This document shows positions 45,695 to 55,892 of a DNA stretch of 64,000 bases, in pieces. Below the pieces are notes generated by a model. The model did not search any database. It was not told the DNA's origin and saw nothing but the letters and a program-made list of their open reading frames with translations. The stretch is taken from positions 4,970,274 to 5,034,273 of the forward strand of contig NZ_KK073875.1 of the NCBI RefSeq assembly GCF_000585395.1, written 5' to 3'. The DNA is from Saccharibacillus sacchari DSM 19268 (lineage in GTDB: Bacteria > Bacillota > Bacilli > Paenibacillales > Paenibacillaceae). Every line of letters begins with the position of its first letter. Positions within the stretch are counted from its first letter, which is position 1. The translations under genes and the position numbers were made by a program.

Positions 45695-46846
45695 TCAATG
45701 ATTAATACGCACGCGGCTGATAATCGTTTCAATTTTTTTGACGACTAATTCGATTTCCTTCGAAGTATTACCCAATCCGAAGCTGAATCGAATCGCGGAA
45801 TGCAAAACATTTTCAGGCAAATTCATGGCGCGCAACACATGGGAGGTCTCCAGCGAACCCGACGTGCATGCCGAACCGCTGGCTACGGCAATCCCTTCCA
45901 TATCCAGGTTCATCAGCATCGTCTCGGTCCCCACGGCCGGGAAGCTGATGTTGACGATATGTGCCAAAGTATGCTCGGGAGCTCCGTTAACAACAAACTG
46001 ATCCTGGCCAATTGCCGTCTTCAATCCTTCCAAAAGCTGATGACGCAATCGAATCGACTCCGCATGGCGTTCATCCAGCCCGGATACGGCCAGTTCGACG
46101 GCTTTGGCAAATCCGGCCATTCCGGCCAGATTCTCTGTGCCCGCGCGACGCTTACGCTCCTGATTCCCACCATGCAGCAAAGCAGGCAGCTTGATATGGG
46201 GCGCAACGTACAAAGCTCCGATCCCCTGCGGACCGTTGATCTTATGCGCGGAAAAGCTGATCAAATCCGCATTCAACTCTTCGCAGTCGATCTTCAACGA
46301 ACCGAGTGCCTGAACCGCGTCCGTATGGAACCAAATTCCTTGTTCACGGGCAAAAGCGCCGATCTCGCGGACCGGCTGTATTGTGCCCACCTCGTTGTTC
46401 GCCAACATCACGCTGATCAGCGTCGTGTCCGGGCGAACATGTTCGCGAATCCAATCCAGATCCACGCGTCCGACCTTATCGACGGGAATATACTCCACGT
46501 CAAACCCCTCTTCAGCCAGTCGCTCGGCCGCGTGCAGCACAGCATGATGCTCGATCTGCGAGACGAGCAAATGGCGTCCTTTGTCCAGACGGGCCATGGC
46601 TGCACCGAACAGCGCCGCGTTGTCGCTCTCCGTACCGCCCGATGTGAACACGAGATCGGCCGGACGGGCATGAATGGCAGCCGCAATCCGTTCGCGCGCC
46701 GAACTAACGATCCGCTTGGCATCGCGTCCGAACGCATGCACGCTGGACGCATTGCCGTAAGTTCCGGTCATAATGCGCAGCATCTCCTCGGCTACGAGCG
46801 GATGCACCGGGGTAGACGCTGCATGATCCATATAAATTCTGTTCAT
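45695..46846 (-). CDS. Cysteine desulfurase (YrvO/IscS-like)
   Basis: The 383-residue PLP enzyme takes sulfur from cysteine as an enzyme-bound persulfide. MDHAASTPVHP opens the protein, SQIEHHAV carries the conserved His, and FSAHKINGPQGIGALYV holds the PLP lysine near residue 200. SGSACTSGSLETSHVL holds the catalytic cysteine near residue 325. Its place directly after cymR matches Bacillus yrvO, which supplies sulfur to MnmA for tRNA 2-thiouridine. mnmA lies divergently 0.9 kb away. ATG at 46846 is nine bases after GGGGTG. Confidence 0.93.
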   Translation of the reverse strand: MNRIYMDHAASTPVHPLVAEEMLRIMTGTYGNASSVHAFGRDAKRIVSSARERIAAAIHARPADLVFTSGGTESDNAALFGAAMARLDKGRHLLVSQIEHHAVLHAAERLAEEGFDVEYIPVDKVGRVDLDWIREHVRPDTTLISVMLANNEVGTIQPVREIGAFAREQGIWFHTDAVQALGSLKIDCEELNADLISFSAHKINGPQGIGALYVAPHIKLPALLHGGNQERKRRAGTENLAGMAGFAKAVELAVSGLDERHAESIRLRHQLLEGLKTAIGQDQFVVNGAPEHTLAHIVNISFPAVGTETMLMNLDMEGIAVASGSACTSGSLETSHVLRAMNLPENVLHSAIRFSFGLGNTSKEIELVVKKIETIISRVRINH

Positions 46847-46864
46847 TTTTGCGTTCACCCCAAC

Positions 46865-47284
46865 TTAGATGTAGAACATATAATTATCCGGTTCGCCCTT
46901 ATCTCGGAACGAGATCAGATCGCCCAGCGTCGTCGAATCGATTACGTCGGCGATGGCATCACGGATTTTTTTCCACAGATCGCGCTTGGCCGGGTCGTCT
47001 TCTTCGGCGAAGTCCACGACCGAGATCGGACCTTCCAGTACGCGAATGATTTCGCCTGCCGTTACCGTATCGGGATCGCGCGACAAAATGTAGCCGCCGT
47101 AAGCGCCGCGGATGCTTTTCACGAGACCGCCGTTACGCAATGGGGCAATCAGTTGCTCCAGGTAATGCTCGGACAACGAGTTTTTCTCCGCGATACTTTT
47201 CAGGGAAGTAGGTCCTTCGCCGTATCTTGCTGCAAGTTCCATCATAATGGTTAAGCCGTAACGGCCTTTAGTCGATATCTTCAA
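46865..47284 (-). CDS. cymR: Rrf2-family cysteine metabolism repressor CymR
   Basis: The 139-residue regulator begins KISTKGRYGLTIMMELAARYGEGPTSLKSIA and has the winged helix typical of Rrf2 proteins, followed by GAYGGYILSRDPDTVTAGEIIRVLEGPIS. It contains no cysteine, so it cannot hold an iron-sulfur cluster like IscR. That and its near identity to Bacillus CymR in these stretches point to the cysteine-synthesis repressor that works with CysK. The TTG at 47284 gives the family N terminus and follows GAGGTG by six bases. It lies 18 bases before the cysteine desulfurase gene. Confidence 0.92.
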   Translation of the reverse strand: MKISTKGRYGLTIMMELAARYGEGPTSLKSIAEKNSLSEHYLEQLIAPLRNGGLVKSIRGAYGGYILSRDPDTVTAGEIIRVLEGPISVVDFAEEDDPAKRDLWKKIRDAIADVIDSTTLGDLISFRDKGEPDNYMFYI

Positions 47285-47532
47285 TAGAGGCACCTCTTTC
47301 GATTCATTCGGGGTTATATCCTGTGTATACTCAGACTATCGTAACATAATCGCGGAGTGTGATGCACTACAGAATCTGCGCTTTGTGAAAATGTCCGTGC
47401 GGAAAGGACTTAGGGAACTTTAAAACTCGTCCGAGATAGTCGTAAATATTCGCGTTTTGTGGTAAAATGTTGCCGAGCGTGCGCGGATGAACGGCGAGAA
47501 AGTTACGTTTGCGCGGGAAGCAAGAAGACTCC

Positions 47533-47646
47533 GAGAGAAATTCGTTCCGGTCGCGTGTTGAAATGGAGAAAAGGAATTAAATTTTAGCGGAATTTTCTCC
47601 ATTTCAAAGGCGAACATTTCATTCCTTCACTGAATTTCTCTCTCCG
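47533..47646. repeat. Intergenic repeat copy B with a perfect hairpin
   Basis: TTCAAAGGCG at 47603 and the 20-base block at 47626-47645 match copy A near 14618-14650, with one mismatch in the block. In addition GAAATGGAGAAAA (47560) and TTTTCTCCATTTC (47593) form a perfect 13-base stem with a 20-base loop. The rest of 47285-47766 holds the cymR and mnmA upstream regions without a clear promoter match. Confidence 0.5.
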
Positions 47647-47751
47647 TCCTCTCGCTTCCAGTTACGTCAAATTTCTCGACCTTTCAGACGCGCGAAGCGC
47701 GTTATTTTATTTTTTGTTTAGTTTGGTGAAGTTCAAACACATTTCTTATAG

Positions 47752-48906
<1,155 letters not shown>

Positions 48907-48946
48907 AAATTACCGATTACTTTCTTCGCCCGATGCGACATAAAAA

Positions 48947-48990
48947 AAGAAGCCCGCTGTTCACCGTATACGGTGAACAGCGGGCTTCTT
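48947..48990. terminator. Perfect 44-base palindromic terminator
   Basis: The 22-base arm beginning AAGAAGCCCGCTGTTCACCG is an exact reverse complement of the following 22 bases, centred on GTATAC. It lies between convergent mnmA and the LCP gene and probably terminates both. T content after each arm is modest (CTTCTTGCTT). Confidence 0.85.
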
Positions 48991-49045
48991 GCTTACGAGC
49001 TATGCGTTATAGTTCAGCTCTTTATTATTGCATTGCAAAAGACTT

Positions 49046-50191
49046 TTATTGACCGGTGTCGCCTGCGGGTTGACCTTCCTGATCCGTGTGCGAATCCCCG
49101 CCTTCGTCGGTGTCATCCACAAGCAGGTCCGAAGCCGTCGAATTCGGATCGAGCCATTTGTTGATCGATTCGATCGTTTCTCCCAAATCCTCGTCATCCA
49201 GTTCGTAGTACCAAGCATCTCTCGACACGCCTTCGCCTTGCAGCATGTGACTGCTGATTTCCGGCGTCGTATCGCTCATGATCACGGTCTTGGCCAACGA
49301 AAGCATAAAGTCGGAGGTCATATTGGTTTTGAAATTCTGTCCGGCGATTCCGATCAGCTCCGGAATTTTAGTCAAATTCTCCACGCTTTTCATTCGATTC
49401 AACATCTGTTTAAGGAAAATCCGATGGCGTTCGGTACGCTTGAAATCGGAATCTTCGCGGTAACGCACATAATTCAAAGCTTCCGTTCCGTCATAGATCG
49501 GTTTGTTGGCTTCGATCGTGAATTTTTCGTGGTCGGCTTGTTTATTTTCGATCGTCTCGGTAATCGGCAGCTCTACGCCGCCCATGGCGTTGACGACGTC
49601 TTTCAAACCGTTGAAGTTGATCGTTGCATAGTAATCGACATCGTGTTCAAGCAGCGCTTCTACGGTGTCGACGCTCATTTGCGCGCCGCCGTATGCGTAA
49701 GCCGCGTTGATCTTCGTTTCCGAGCGGGTCCCTTTGATCGTCGGCGTGCCGACCATCTTCACGTAGGAGTCGCGCGGAATGGAAATCAATAACACTTTGT
49801 TGTCTACCGGACGGACAACCGAATAGATGATGGAGTCGGTACGCGCAATCTCGTCTTCGCGTTGGTCCGTTCCGAGCAGCAGGACCGAGAAAGGTTCTTT
49901 GGTCAGTTCGGCCACCGTCAACTGCTGTTCTTCGCCTCCGCCTTTGCCCGGCTGTTCGATCGGCACGTAAGATTCGTCCAGCGCTTCTTTGACCGTACCG
50001 GCCAGGAACGTATCGAAAGCAAGCACCATCAATTCTTTACGGAAAATAAATCCGCCGAGACCCAGAACGAGTACGACGCAAAGCGCAATCAGCCAGGCTC
50101 TGCCTTTGTTCTTCTTTGTTTTCGGTTTCTTCTTCTGATGCCTCTGCGCTCTCGTCAGTACGCGAGCCTCGGCCGGCTGGTTTTTATCCAT
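49046..50191 (-). CDS. LytR-CpsA-Psr family glycopolymer transferase
   Basis: The 381-residue protein has a very basic cytoplasmic start (QRHQKKKPKTKKNKGR), one membrane helix (AWLIALCVVLVLGLGGFIF, about 32-50) and an extracellular LCP domain. Landmarks are FSVLLLGTDQREDEIARTDSII near residue 100, LLISIPRDSYVKM, KINAAYAYGG and RYREDSDFKRTERHRIFLK with the conserved arginines. Such enzymes attach wall teichoic acid or other polymers to peptidoglycan. The last 35 residues are acidic and probably disordered. AAAGGTAC precedes the ATG at 50191. It is monocistronic. The 343 bases upstream show no clear feature. Confidence 0.92.
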   Translation of the reverse strand: MDKNQPAEARVLTRAQRHQKKKPKTKKNKGRAWLIALCVVLVLGLGGFIFRKELMVLAFDTFLAGTVKEALDESYVPIEQPGKGGGEEQQLTVAELTKEPFSVLLLGTDQREDEIARTDSIIYSVVRPVDNKVLLISIPRDSYVKMVGTPTIKGTRSETKINAAYAYGGAQMSVDTVEALLEHDVDYYATINFNGLKDVVNAMGGVELPITETIENKQADHEKFTIEANKPIYDGTEALNYVRYREDSDFKRTERHRIFLKQMLNRMKSVENLTKIPELIGIAGQNFKTNMTSDFMLSLAKTVIMSDTTPEISSHMLQGEGVSRDAWYYELDDEDLGETIESINKWLDPNSTASDLLVDDTDEGGDSHTDQEGQPAGDTGQ

Positions 50192-50534
50192 TTCTTTTGT
50201 ACCTTTCTCTCCCCACAAAAGTCGTCGGCTTACGGCGTGTCTTCAGATGAACACACGACGGGCTACGGTGACCGAATTCGACAAAGTAAAATCGACCGGC
50301 TTTTGAAGTCCCTTATGGAAGCTAAAATAGAAGCATTAATCTAATTTTATACCTATCGGATCGTTCTCAAACTTGAAGACACACCTTAGATTACTACATT
50401 TCGCATTGTTCTGACAATTCTAACATACGAAACCTATACAAAAAGTATAATTCGAACGATACGGACCTCGGACGACAAAGCGGCCACAACGCCGTTTTGC
50501 CGACGCATGCCACTTGAATGCCATCCGCAATTTT

Positions 50535-51851
50535 TTATTTTTGTTCGCGACGACGTTGTTGATTCAGACGAATTTTGGACTCGTTCCCCTGCTCCGTGGC
50601 TTCATAAAAAACGGTGCCTTCCAATTCTTTCGGCAAATAGGCTTGTTTGACATAATGATTCGCGAAGTTATGCGGATATTTGTAACCTTCGTGCCCGAGC
50701 TTCTCTGCCCCTTTGTAATGGGTATCGCGCAGATGAAGCGGGACCTCCGTCGTGGCCGTCCGACCGAAAGAAGCTTCGGCTTTGGCGATCGCCGTATATA
50801 CGGCATTGGATTTCGGACTTTCGACGGCGAACAGGATAGCCTGCGCGACGTTGAGTTTGGCTTCCGGCCAGCCGTTATTGCGATAAGCTTCCAGGGCGGA
50901 CACCGCCTGCACCATCGCTTGGGGATTGGCAAGCCCGATATCTTCGCTGCTTGCGGCAATCAAGCGTCGGATAAACGTCATCGGGTCCATGCCGAGTTTT
51001 TCCACGGCATAAAGGAACCAATACAAAGCCGCATCGCTGGAGCCCCGAATCGACTTATGAAAAGCGGATAATACGTCATACTGCGTGGATTCGTCGGCTC
51101 GCGCGATCGGGCGGCGCACCGATTCCTCCGCCGCTTCCAACGTTACGACTATTTTGCCGTCGGCTTGCGGCGGCGTAGTCAGCGCCGCAAGCTCCAGCGC
51201 GTTCAGCGCGCGCCGGATGTCGCCGCCGGACATTGCCGCAATATGCCCGAGCGCATCCTCTTCGACGCTCAGATCCATGTAGCCCAATCCCCGCTCCGAA
51301 TCGGCAAGCGCCCGGCTCATCGCAATCCGGGCATGCTCCGCCGCAAGCGGATGAAGCTGGAACAAGGTCGATCGGCTCATCAAAGCGCCGTTGACGTAAT
51401 GAAACGGATTCTCGGTCGTGGCGCCGATAAAGATGATCGTCCCTTTCTCCACGGCCGGAAGCAGCGCATCTTGACGCGAGCTATTGAAGCGATGAACCTC
51501 GTCGAGGAACAAAATCGTTTTGCTTCCGTACAACGCCTTGTCGTCGGCAGCTTGTTGAATGACCTCGCGTACGTCTTTGACCGTCGCGTCGACGGCGTTC
51601 AAGCGTATGAATTTACCCTGCGTGTGGTGGGAAATAATATGAGCCAACGTGGTCTTTCCGCAGCCGGGAGGCCCGTATAAAACAATCGACCCTACTTTAT
51701 CGGCTTCGATCGCCCGGCGCAATAGTCGGCCCGGGCCGACGATATCCTCCTGTCCGATGTATTCGTCCAGCGTCAACGGTCGCATCCGGTCAGCCAATAG
51801 GCCGCCAGTCTCCTGCCTGCCCGCGTCTCCGTCGTAATTGAACAGATCCAA
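50535..51851 (-). CDS. rarA: Replication-associated recombination protein A (MgsA/RarA)
   Basis: The 438-residue AAA+ ATPase begins MDLFNYDGDAG and acts at stalled replication forks. RMRPLTLDEYIGQEDIVGPG precedes the Walker A VLYGPPGCGKTTLA near residue 58. TILFLDEVHRFNSSRQDALLP is Walker B, ATTENPFHYVNGALMSRS is sensor I, and the C-terminal tetramer domain includes DPMTFIRRLIAASSEDIGLANPQA and LHLRDTHYKGAEKLGHEGYKYPH. The TTG at 51851 gives the usual family start with AAAGGA ten bases upstream; the GTG at 51860 abuts that site. It is monocistronic. Confidence 0.93.
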   Translation of the reverse strand: MDLFNYDGDAGRQETGGLLADRMRPLTLDEYIGQEDIVGPGRLLRRAIEADKVGSIVLYGPPGCGKTTLAHIISHHTQGKFIRLNAVDATVKDVREVIQQAADDKALYGSKTILFLDEVHRFNSSRQDALLPAVEKGTIIFIGATTENPFHYVNGALMSRSTLFQLHPLAAEHARIAMSRALADSERGLGYMDLSVEEDALGHIAAMSGGDIRRALNALELAALTTPPQADGKIVVTLEAAEESVRRPIARADESTQYDVLSAFHKSIRGSSDAALYWFLYAVEKLGMDPMTFIRRLIAASSEDIGLANPQAMVQAVSALEAYRNNGWPEAKLNVAQAILFAVESPKSNAVYTAIAKAEASFGRTATTEVPLHLRDTHYKGAEKLGHEGYKYPHNFANHYVKQAYLPKELEGTVFYEATEQGNESKIRLNQQRRREQK

Positions 51852-52022
51852 ACTTGTCACGTCCTTTCATGCCTTTATTCAATATAGTGCGCATCGGCCG
51901 CGAACGCAAATCCGAAACGCAAGCAAACCGACTCCGGGCAGCCGTCTCCGTGCACGAATAAAAGACCGCGAATGCATCGCGGTCTATCATCATGATTCAT
52001 CTAACCGATCGGCAGCGACGCT

Positions 52023-53750
52023 TTATCGAAGCAGATTGCTTTTCGCCAAGTCGATCAATTCATTCCCGTGCCCGCTCAGTACGGCTTTGACTGCCCAGAG
52101 CGAAAATCCTCCGGCCTGCTGCGCGCTGATCTTCGGCGGCATCGACAGCTCCTGGCGATTGACGACGACGTCGATCAGAGCCGGACCGTCATGGTTCAGC
52201 GCATTCTTTACCGCTTCTTCCAACTGATCCGGATCTTCCACCCGAACGCCGTAAATGCCCATCGCGTTGGCTACGGCCGCGAAATCCGTGCTGCTCAGAT
52301 CGGTACCCGTTTCCAGGTAGCCCGTAGCTTTCATCTCCAGTTCGACAAATCCGAGCGCTTCATTGTTAAAAACGACGACCTTAACCGGCAGTTTATGCTG
52401 TTTGAGCGTCAGCAGATCGCCGAGCAGCATCGACAAGCCTCCGTCGCCGGATAACGCGATCGTCTGACGGCCCGGCTCGGTCGCCTGAGCGCCGATCGCT
52501 TGCGGCAGCGCATTGGCCATCGTCCCGTGGTTGAACGATCCGATCAGGCGGCGCTTACCGTTCATTTGCAAGTAGCGGGCGGCCCATACAGTCGGCGTTC
52601 CGACGTCACAAGAAAAGACCGCGTTTTCCGTCGCCAGATCGCTGACGACCTTCGCCAACTGCTGCGGATGGATCGGACGGCGGCCCGATTCTCCCGAAGC
52701 CAGCTCGTCCAGCTCTTTGCGCACTTTGACGTAACGCTCGACGGATTTGCGCAGATGCTTCGAGTCGCGGCCCTCTTTCAACAAAGGCAGCAGCGCCTGA
52801 ATGGTATCGCGCACATCGCCGCAGACTCCCAGTTCAAGATTCGTCCGCCGTCCCAGACGCGCAGGCTCGATATCGACTTGAAGAATTTTGGCATGCTCCG
52901 GATAAAACTGGCGGTACGGGAAGTCCGTGCCGAGCATCAGCAGCACGTCGCAGTCCATCATCGCGTGATAGCCGGAGGCGTAGCCGATCAATCCGGTCAG
53001 ACCGACGAAATACGGGTTGTCGTATTCCAGGTGTTCCTTGCCCCGCAAAGCGACGACCATCGGCGACTGAAGGCGTTCCGCCAACGCCAGCACCTCGGCA
53101 TGCGCGCCTTTGCATCCGGCACCCGCAAGCAGCGTCACCTTTTTCCCGTCGTTCAAATACTCTGCCAGCTGCTCCAATTCGGCCTGCGAAGGATGCACGA
53201 CCGGCTTAGAAGCATGAATGACCCGCTGCGGCACTTGATGTTTCCCGGCGTCTTTTGCGGCCACGTCGCCGGGCAGCACGACTACCGAGACGCTGGAATG
53301 GGCCAATGCCGTTTGAAGCGCCATCGTGATCGTTCTCGGAACTTGTCCCTCGGACATAATCGTTTCGCAAAACACGCTGCACTCCCGGAAAATCTGCTCC
53401 GGATGGGTGGCCTGGAAATAACCGCTGCCGATTTCGTCGCTCGGAATATGCGCGGCGATCGCAAGCACGGGCACGCGGCTGCGATAACATTCGTACAAAC
53501 CGTTGATCAGATGCAAGTTGCCCGGGCCGCTGCTTCCCGCGCAGACCGCGATCGAACCGCTCAAATCCGCATCGGCTCCGGCCGCAAACGCCGCAACTTC
53601 TTCATGCCGAACATGAATCCATTCGATCTTGCCCGAACGGCGCACAGCGTCGATCACCGCGTTCAACGAATCTCCCGTGATTCCGTAGATTCTTTTCACT
53701 CCGGCGTGAATGAGTACCTCCACCAGCGAATCCGCAATCGTTTTGCCCAT
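52023..53750 (-). CDS. poxB: Pyruvate oxidase / quinone-dependent pyruvate dehydrogenase
   Basis: The 575-residue ThDP- and FAD-dependent enzyme begins MGKTIADSLVEVLIHAGVKRIYG. WIHVRHEEVAAFAAGADA carries the ThDP Glu. CAGSSGPGNLHLINGLYE and LMLGTDFPYRQFYPEHAKILQVDIEP follow, and ALSGDGGLSMLLGDLLTLKQHKLPVKVVVFNNEALGF is the ThDP-Mg motif. Length and sequence resemble PoxB and Bacillus YdaP, which oxidise pyruvate to acetate and CO2; acetolactate synthase is less likely. The ATG at 53750 is nine bases after GGGAG. A sigma-B-like promoter lies upstream, as for ydaP. Confidence 0.9.
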   Translation of the reverse strand: MGKTIADSLVEVLIHAGVKRIYGITGDSLNAVIDAVRRSGKIEWIHVRHEEVAAFAAGADADLSGSIAVCAGSSGPGNLHLINGLYECYRSRVPVLAIAAHIPSDEIGSGYFQATHPEQIFRECSVFCETIMSEGQVPRTITMALQTALAHSSVSVVVLPGDVAAKDAGKHQVPQRVIHASKPVVHPSQAELEQLAEYLNDGKKVTLLAGAGCKGAHAEVLALAERLQSPMVVALRGKEHLEYDNPYFVGLTGLIGYASGYHAMMDCDVLLMLGTDFPYRQFYPEHAKILQVDIEPARLGRRTNLELGVCGDVRDTIQALLPLLKEGRDSKHLRKSVERYVKVRKELDELASGESGRRPIHPQQLAKVVSDLATENAVFSCDVGTPTVWAARYLQMNGKRRLIGSFNHGTMANALPQAIGAQATEPGRQTIALSGDGGLSMLLGDLLTLKQHKLPVKVVVFNNEALGFVELEMKATGYLETGTDLSSTDFAAVANAMGIYGVRVEDPDQLEEAVKNALNHDGPALIDVVVNRQELSMPPKISAQQAGGFSLWAVKAVLSGHGNELIDLAKSNLLR

Positions 53751-53849
53751 ATGATCCATCTCCCGTTCCTTTTTTATGCCGGGTACGTCAGGTCCGGGAA
53801 GTCCGCATGCGTACCTCCGCCTAAGCAACGTACCGGCCTCCTCCTCTAT

Positions 53850-53874
53850 TTACCCGCACGGATCGTCTCCTAAC
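53850..53874 (-). promoter_or_regulatory. Candidate sigma-B promoter of the pyruvate oxidase gene
   Basis: GTTAGG, 13 bases, then GGGTAA on the minus strand, 100 bases before the ATG. The -35 is imperfect. The Bacillus homologue ydaP is a sigma-B gene. Confidence 0.55.
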
Positions 53875-54021
53875 GCTGATTTTCGTCCAGCCGTTCCCTA
53901 ACATACCCTGTAATCCCTTACAACTTCGCCCCGATTTGCCGATATAAATCTTGCCTGCATTAACGTGCGAATATCAGACTTGCCGCTTACTGTATTCCGG
54001 CCGAACGAAGGAGCGATCAAA

Positions 54022-55842
54022 ATGAGTTTTCGCAGCCTATTCCGAAACGATAACGATACGAAGCTGGGCTCGCTGTTGATTCGATTCAGCCTGGCCTTCT
54101 TAGCTGCGTTTGCTCTTCTTTTGAGCGGCGGCTACCTTTTTCAAAACCATGTGATCAAGAGCAGTTACATGCACGTTCGCGATCTCGCTCTTCTGACCGA
54201 AAACCTGGATATGCTCGAAAAATCGCTGGTTGAACAGGAAAGCGGACAACGAGGCTTCAGCATGACCGGCGAATCCTCATTCCTCAGTTACTACGACCGC
54301 GGACTTACCGATTATCGCAAAGTCTCGAAAGCCCTGCTCAATCGCAGCCCGCTGACTCCCGATTTCTCGGATGAGATCAATACTCTGGTAGCCGCTACGG
54401 AAATTTGGCAAAAAGAACATAGCCGCTCGACGATGGAACGCTCGCTGCTCGGCGAGACGATCGATCGGGAAACGCTGCAAAAAGGCGAAGCCGCATTCAA
54501 CGTATTGAACGTCGAATTCGACGATCTCCTGGCTCGAATCACGGTCAAACGCGACTTGGAAAGAGCCAAGCTCATGGATCGCATCAGCACGACCCTGGCC
54601 CTGACGGGCGCGGCCGCCTTATTGACGATCGGGCTTTACGTGTTTTTTATCATCAAACATATTCGGCGCCTGATCCACCCGCTTGCGGAACTTGACCAAG
54701 CCATATCCGCGTATGAAGGAAGTTTGGAAGACTCGGTCAAAAGCAATTACACCACGTCCGGCGAATTGGGCAGGCTCGTTCAAGCTTTTCATCGCATGGG
54801 CGAAGATTTGCGCCGGGAAAGCGGGCAGCTTGAGGATACTTACAAAATGATCAACGCGCTCAATCAAGCCGGCTCCGTGCAAGACGTGTATCGACAAACG
54901 CTGCTTCATATGCGAAATCTCGTGCAGTGCGACAAAGTCAGTATCGTGATGCAAAATGCGGATCGCCGATTCTTCTCCAAAGCCGTCTCTCAGGGAGAGC
55001 GTCTCAGTTTGAAGGAAGCTCTTCTGGACAGCGAACGCGACGAACTGCGGTCGATGATTCAAGGCGGCAAATCCCTGCTGTACGAAAATTGGGAGATCGA
55101 GCATCCTGCAGGCGGTTTGAGCGAGCGGGTATATCGGGACGGCATGCGCTCTTCCGTGCATCTGTTGTTGAAAAAAGATCATCGCGTCGTCGGCATTCTG
55201 AATCTCTACTCTTCTCGGCCTTATTTCTTCACTTCCGTTAAAAAGCAACGTCTTGAAAAGTTGGTTCCGCTTATTGCGACGGCCATCGACAATGCGCTGC
55301 AAACCAGCCGGATTCAGTCATTGGCGATGCGGGACGGATTAACCGGACTTTGGAATCGTCGGCATTTCGATGAAGCTTTCGCACGCTTAACCGAGGAAGC
55401 CCGCTCGGTTGGCGGCGCGGTGCGTCCGCTTAGCCTCATCCTGCTCGATGTTGATCGCTTCAAGCTGTTCAACGATACGCGCGGTCACCAAGAAGGGGAT
55501 ACGGTGCTGCGCCATATCGCTCTGCTGCTGCAAGCTTATTGTCGATTCGGCGATCTTCCGGTACGTTTTGGCGGAGAAGAGTTCGCGGTTCTATTGCCAA
55601 ACACGCCATTGGAAGAAGCCGCTGAAGTCGCCACGCGGTTGCGCAAGCTGATTGAATTCGATTCCCCGTCCCCGGATTACCGGGTGACTGCCAGCTTCGG
55701 CGTCGCTCAATTGCATGAAGGGCAAGACAAACAAGAGTTGATCCGCGTAGCCGACTCTGCGCTGTATCGAGCCAAAGCTGCCGGGCGCAATCGGGTGTGC
55801 ACAGAGGAAGAAGAGCTGAACGATTCGGCTGAATCGGGATAA
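54022..55842 (+). CDS. Membrane diguanylate cyclase (CHASE3-HAMP-GAF-GGDEF)
   Basis: The 606-residue protein begins MSFRSLFRNDNDTK. It has membrane helix 1 (about 20-43), a CHASE3-like extracellular sensor (about 44-190, EQESGQRGFSMTGESSFL), helix 2 (about 195-217), HAMP, GAF (about 285-425) and a C-terminal GGDEF domain. The active-site loop is GGEEF from residue 517, so the enzyme should be able to make cyclic di-GMP. DGLTGLWNRRHFDEA and DVDRFKLFNDTRGHQEGD are intact. No EAL domain is present. AAGGAG lies eight bases before the ATG at 54022. It is monocistronic. Confidence 0.93.
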   Translation: MSFRSLFRNDNDTKLGSLLIRFSLAFLAAFALLLSGGYLFQNHVIKSSYMHVRDLALLTENLDMLEKSLVEQESGQRGFSMTGESSFLSYYDRGLTDYRKVSKALLNRSPLTPDFSDEINTLVAATEIWQKEHSRSTMERSLLGETIDRETLQKGEAAFNVLNVEFDDLLARITVKRDLERAKLMDRISTTLALTGAAALLTIGLYVFFIIKHIRRLIHPLAELDQAISAYEGSLEDSVKSNYTTSGELGRLVQAFHRMGEDLRRESGQLEDTYKMINALNQAGSVQDVYRQTLLHMRNLVQCDKVSIVMQNADRRFFSKAVSQGERLSLKEALLDSERDELRSMIQGGKSLLYENWEIEHPAGGLSERVYRDGMRSSVHLLLKKDHRVVGILNLYSSRPYFFTSVKKQRLEKLVPLIATAIDNALQTSRIQSLAMRDGLTGLWNRRHFDEAFARLTEEARSVGGAVRPLSLILLDVDRFKLFNDTRGHQEGDTVLRHIALLLQAYCRFGDLPVRFGGEEFAVLLPNTPLEEAAEVATRLRKLIEFDSPSPDYRVTASFGVAQLHEGQDKQELIRVADSALYRAKAAGRNRVCTEEEELNDSAESG

Positions 55843-55853
55843 AAAAACGAACG

Positions 55854-55890
55854 CAAAGAGGACGAAGCCGCGAAGCTTCGTCCTCTTTTC
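55854..55890. terminator. Bidirectional terminator between the cyclase and helD
   Basis: AAAGAGGACGAAGC pairs with GCTTCGTCCTCTTT around a short loop, with T or A runs on each side. It lies between convergent genes. Confidence 0.85.
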
Positions 55891-55892
55891 CG

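Noticed and set aside
52023-53750. Acetolactate synthase (ilvB) because ilvD is in the window
   Set aside because: The protein matches PoxB/YdaP in length and in its C-terminal motifs, and no ilvN or ilvC lies beside it.
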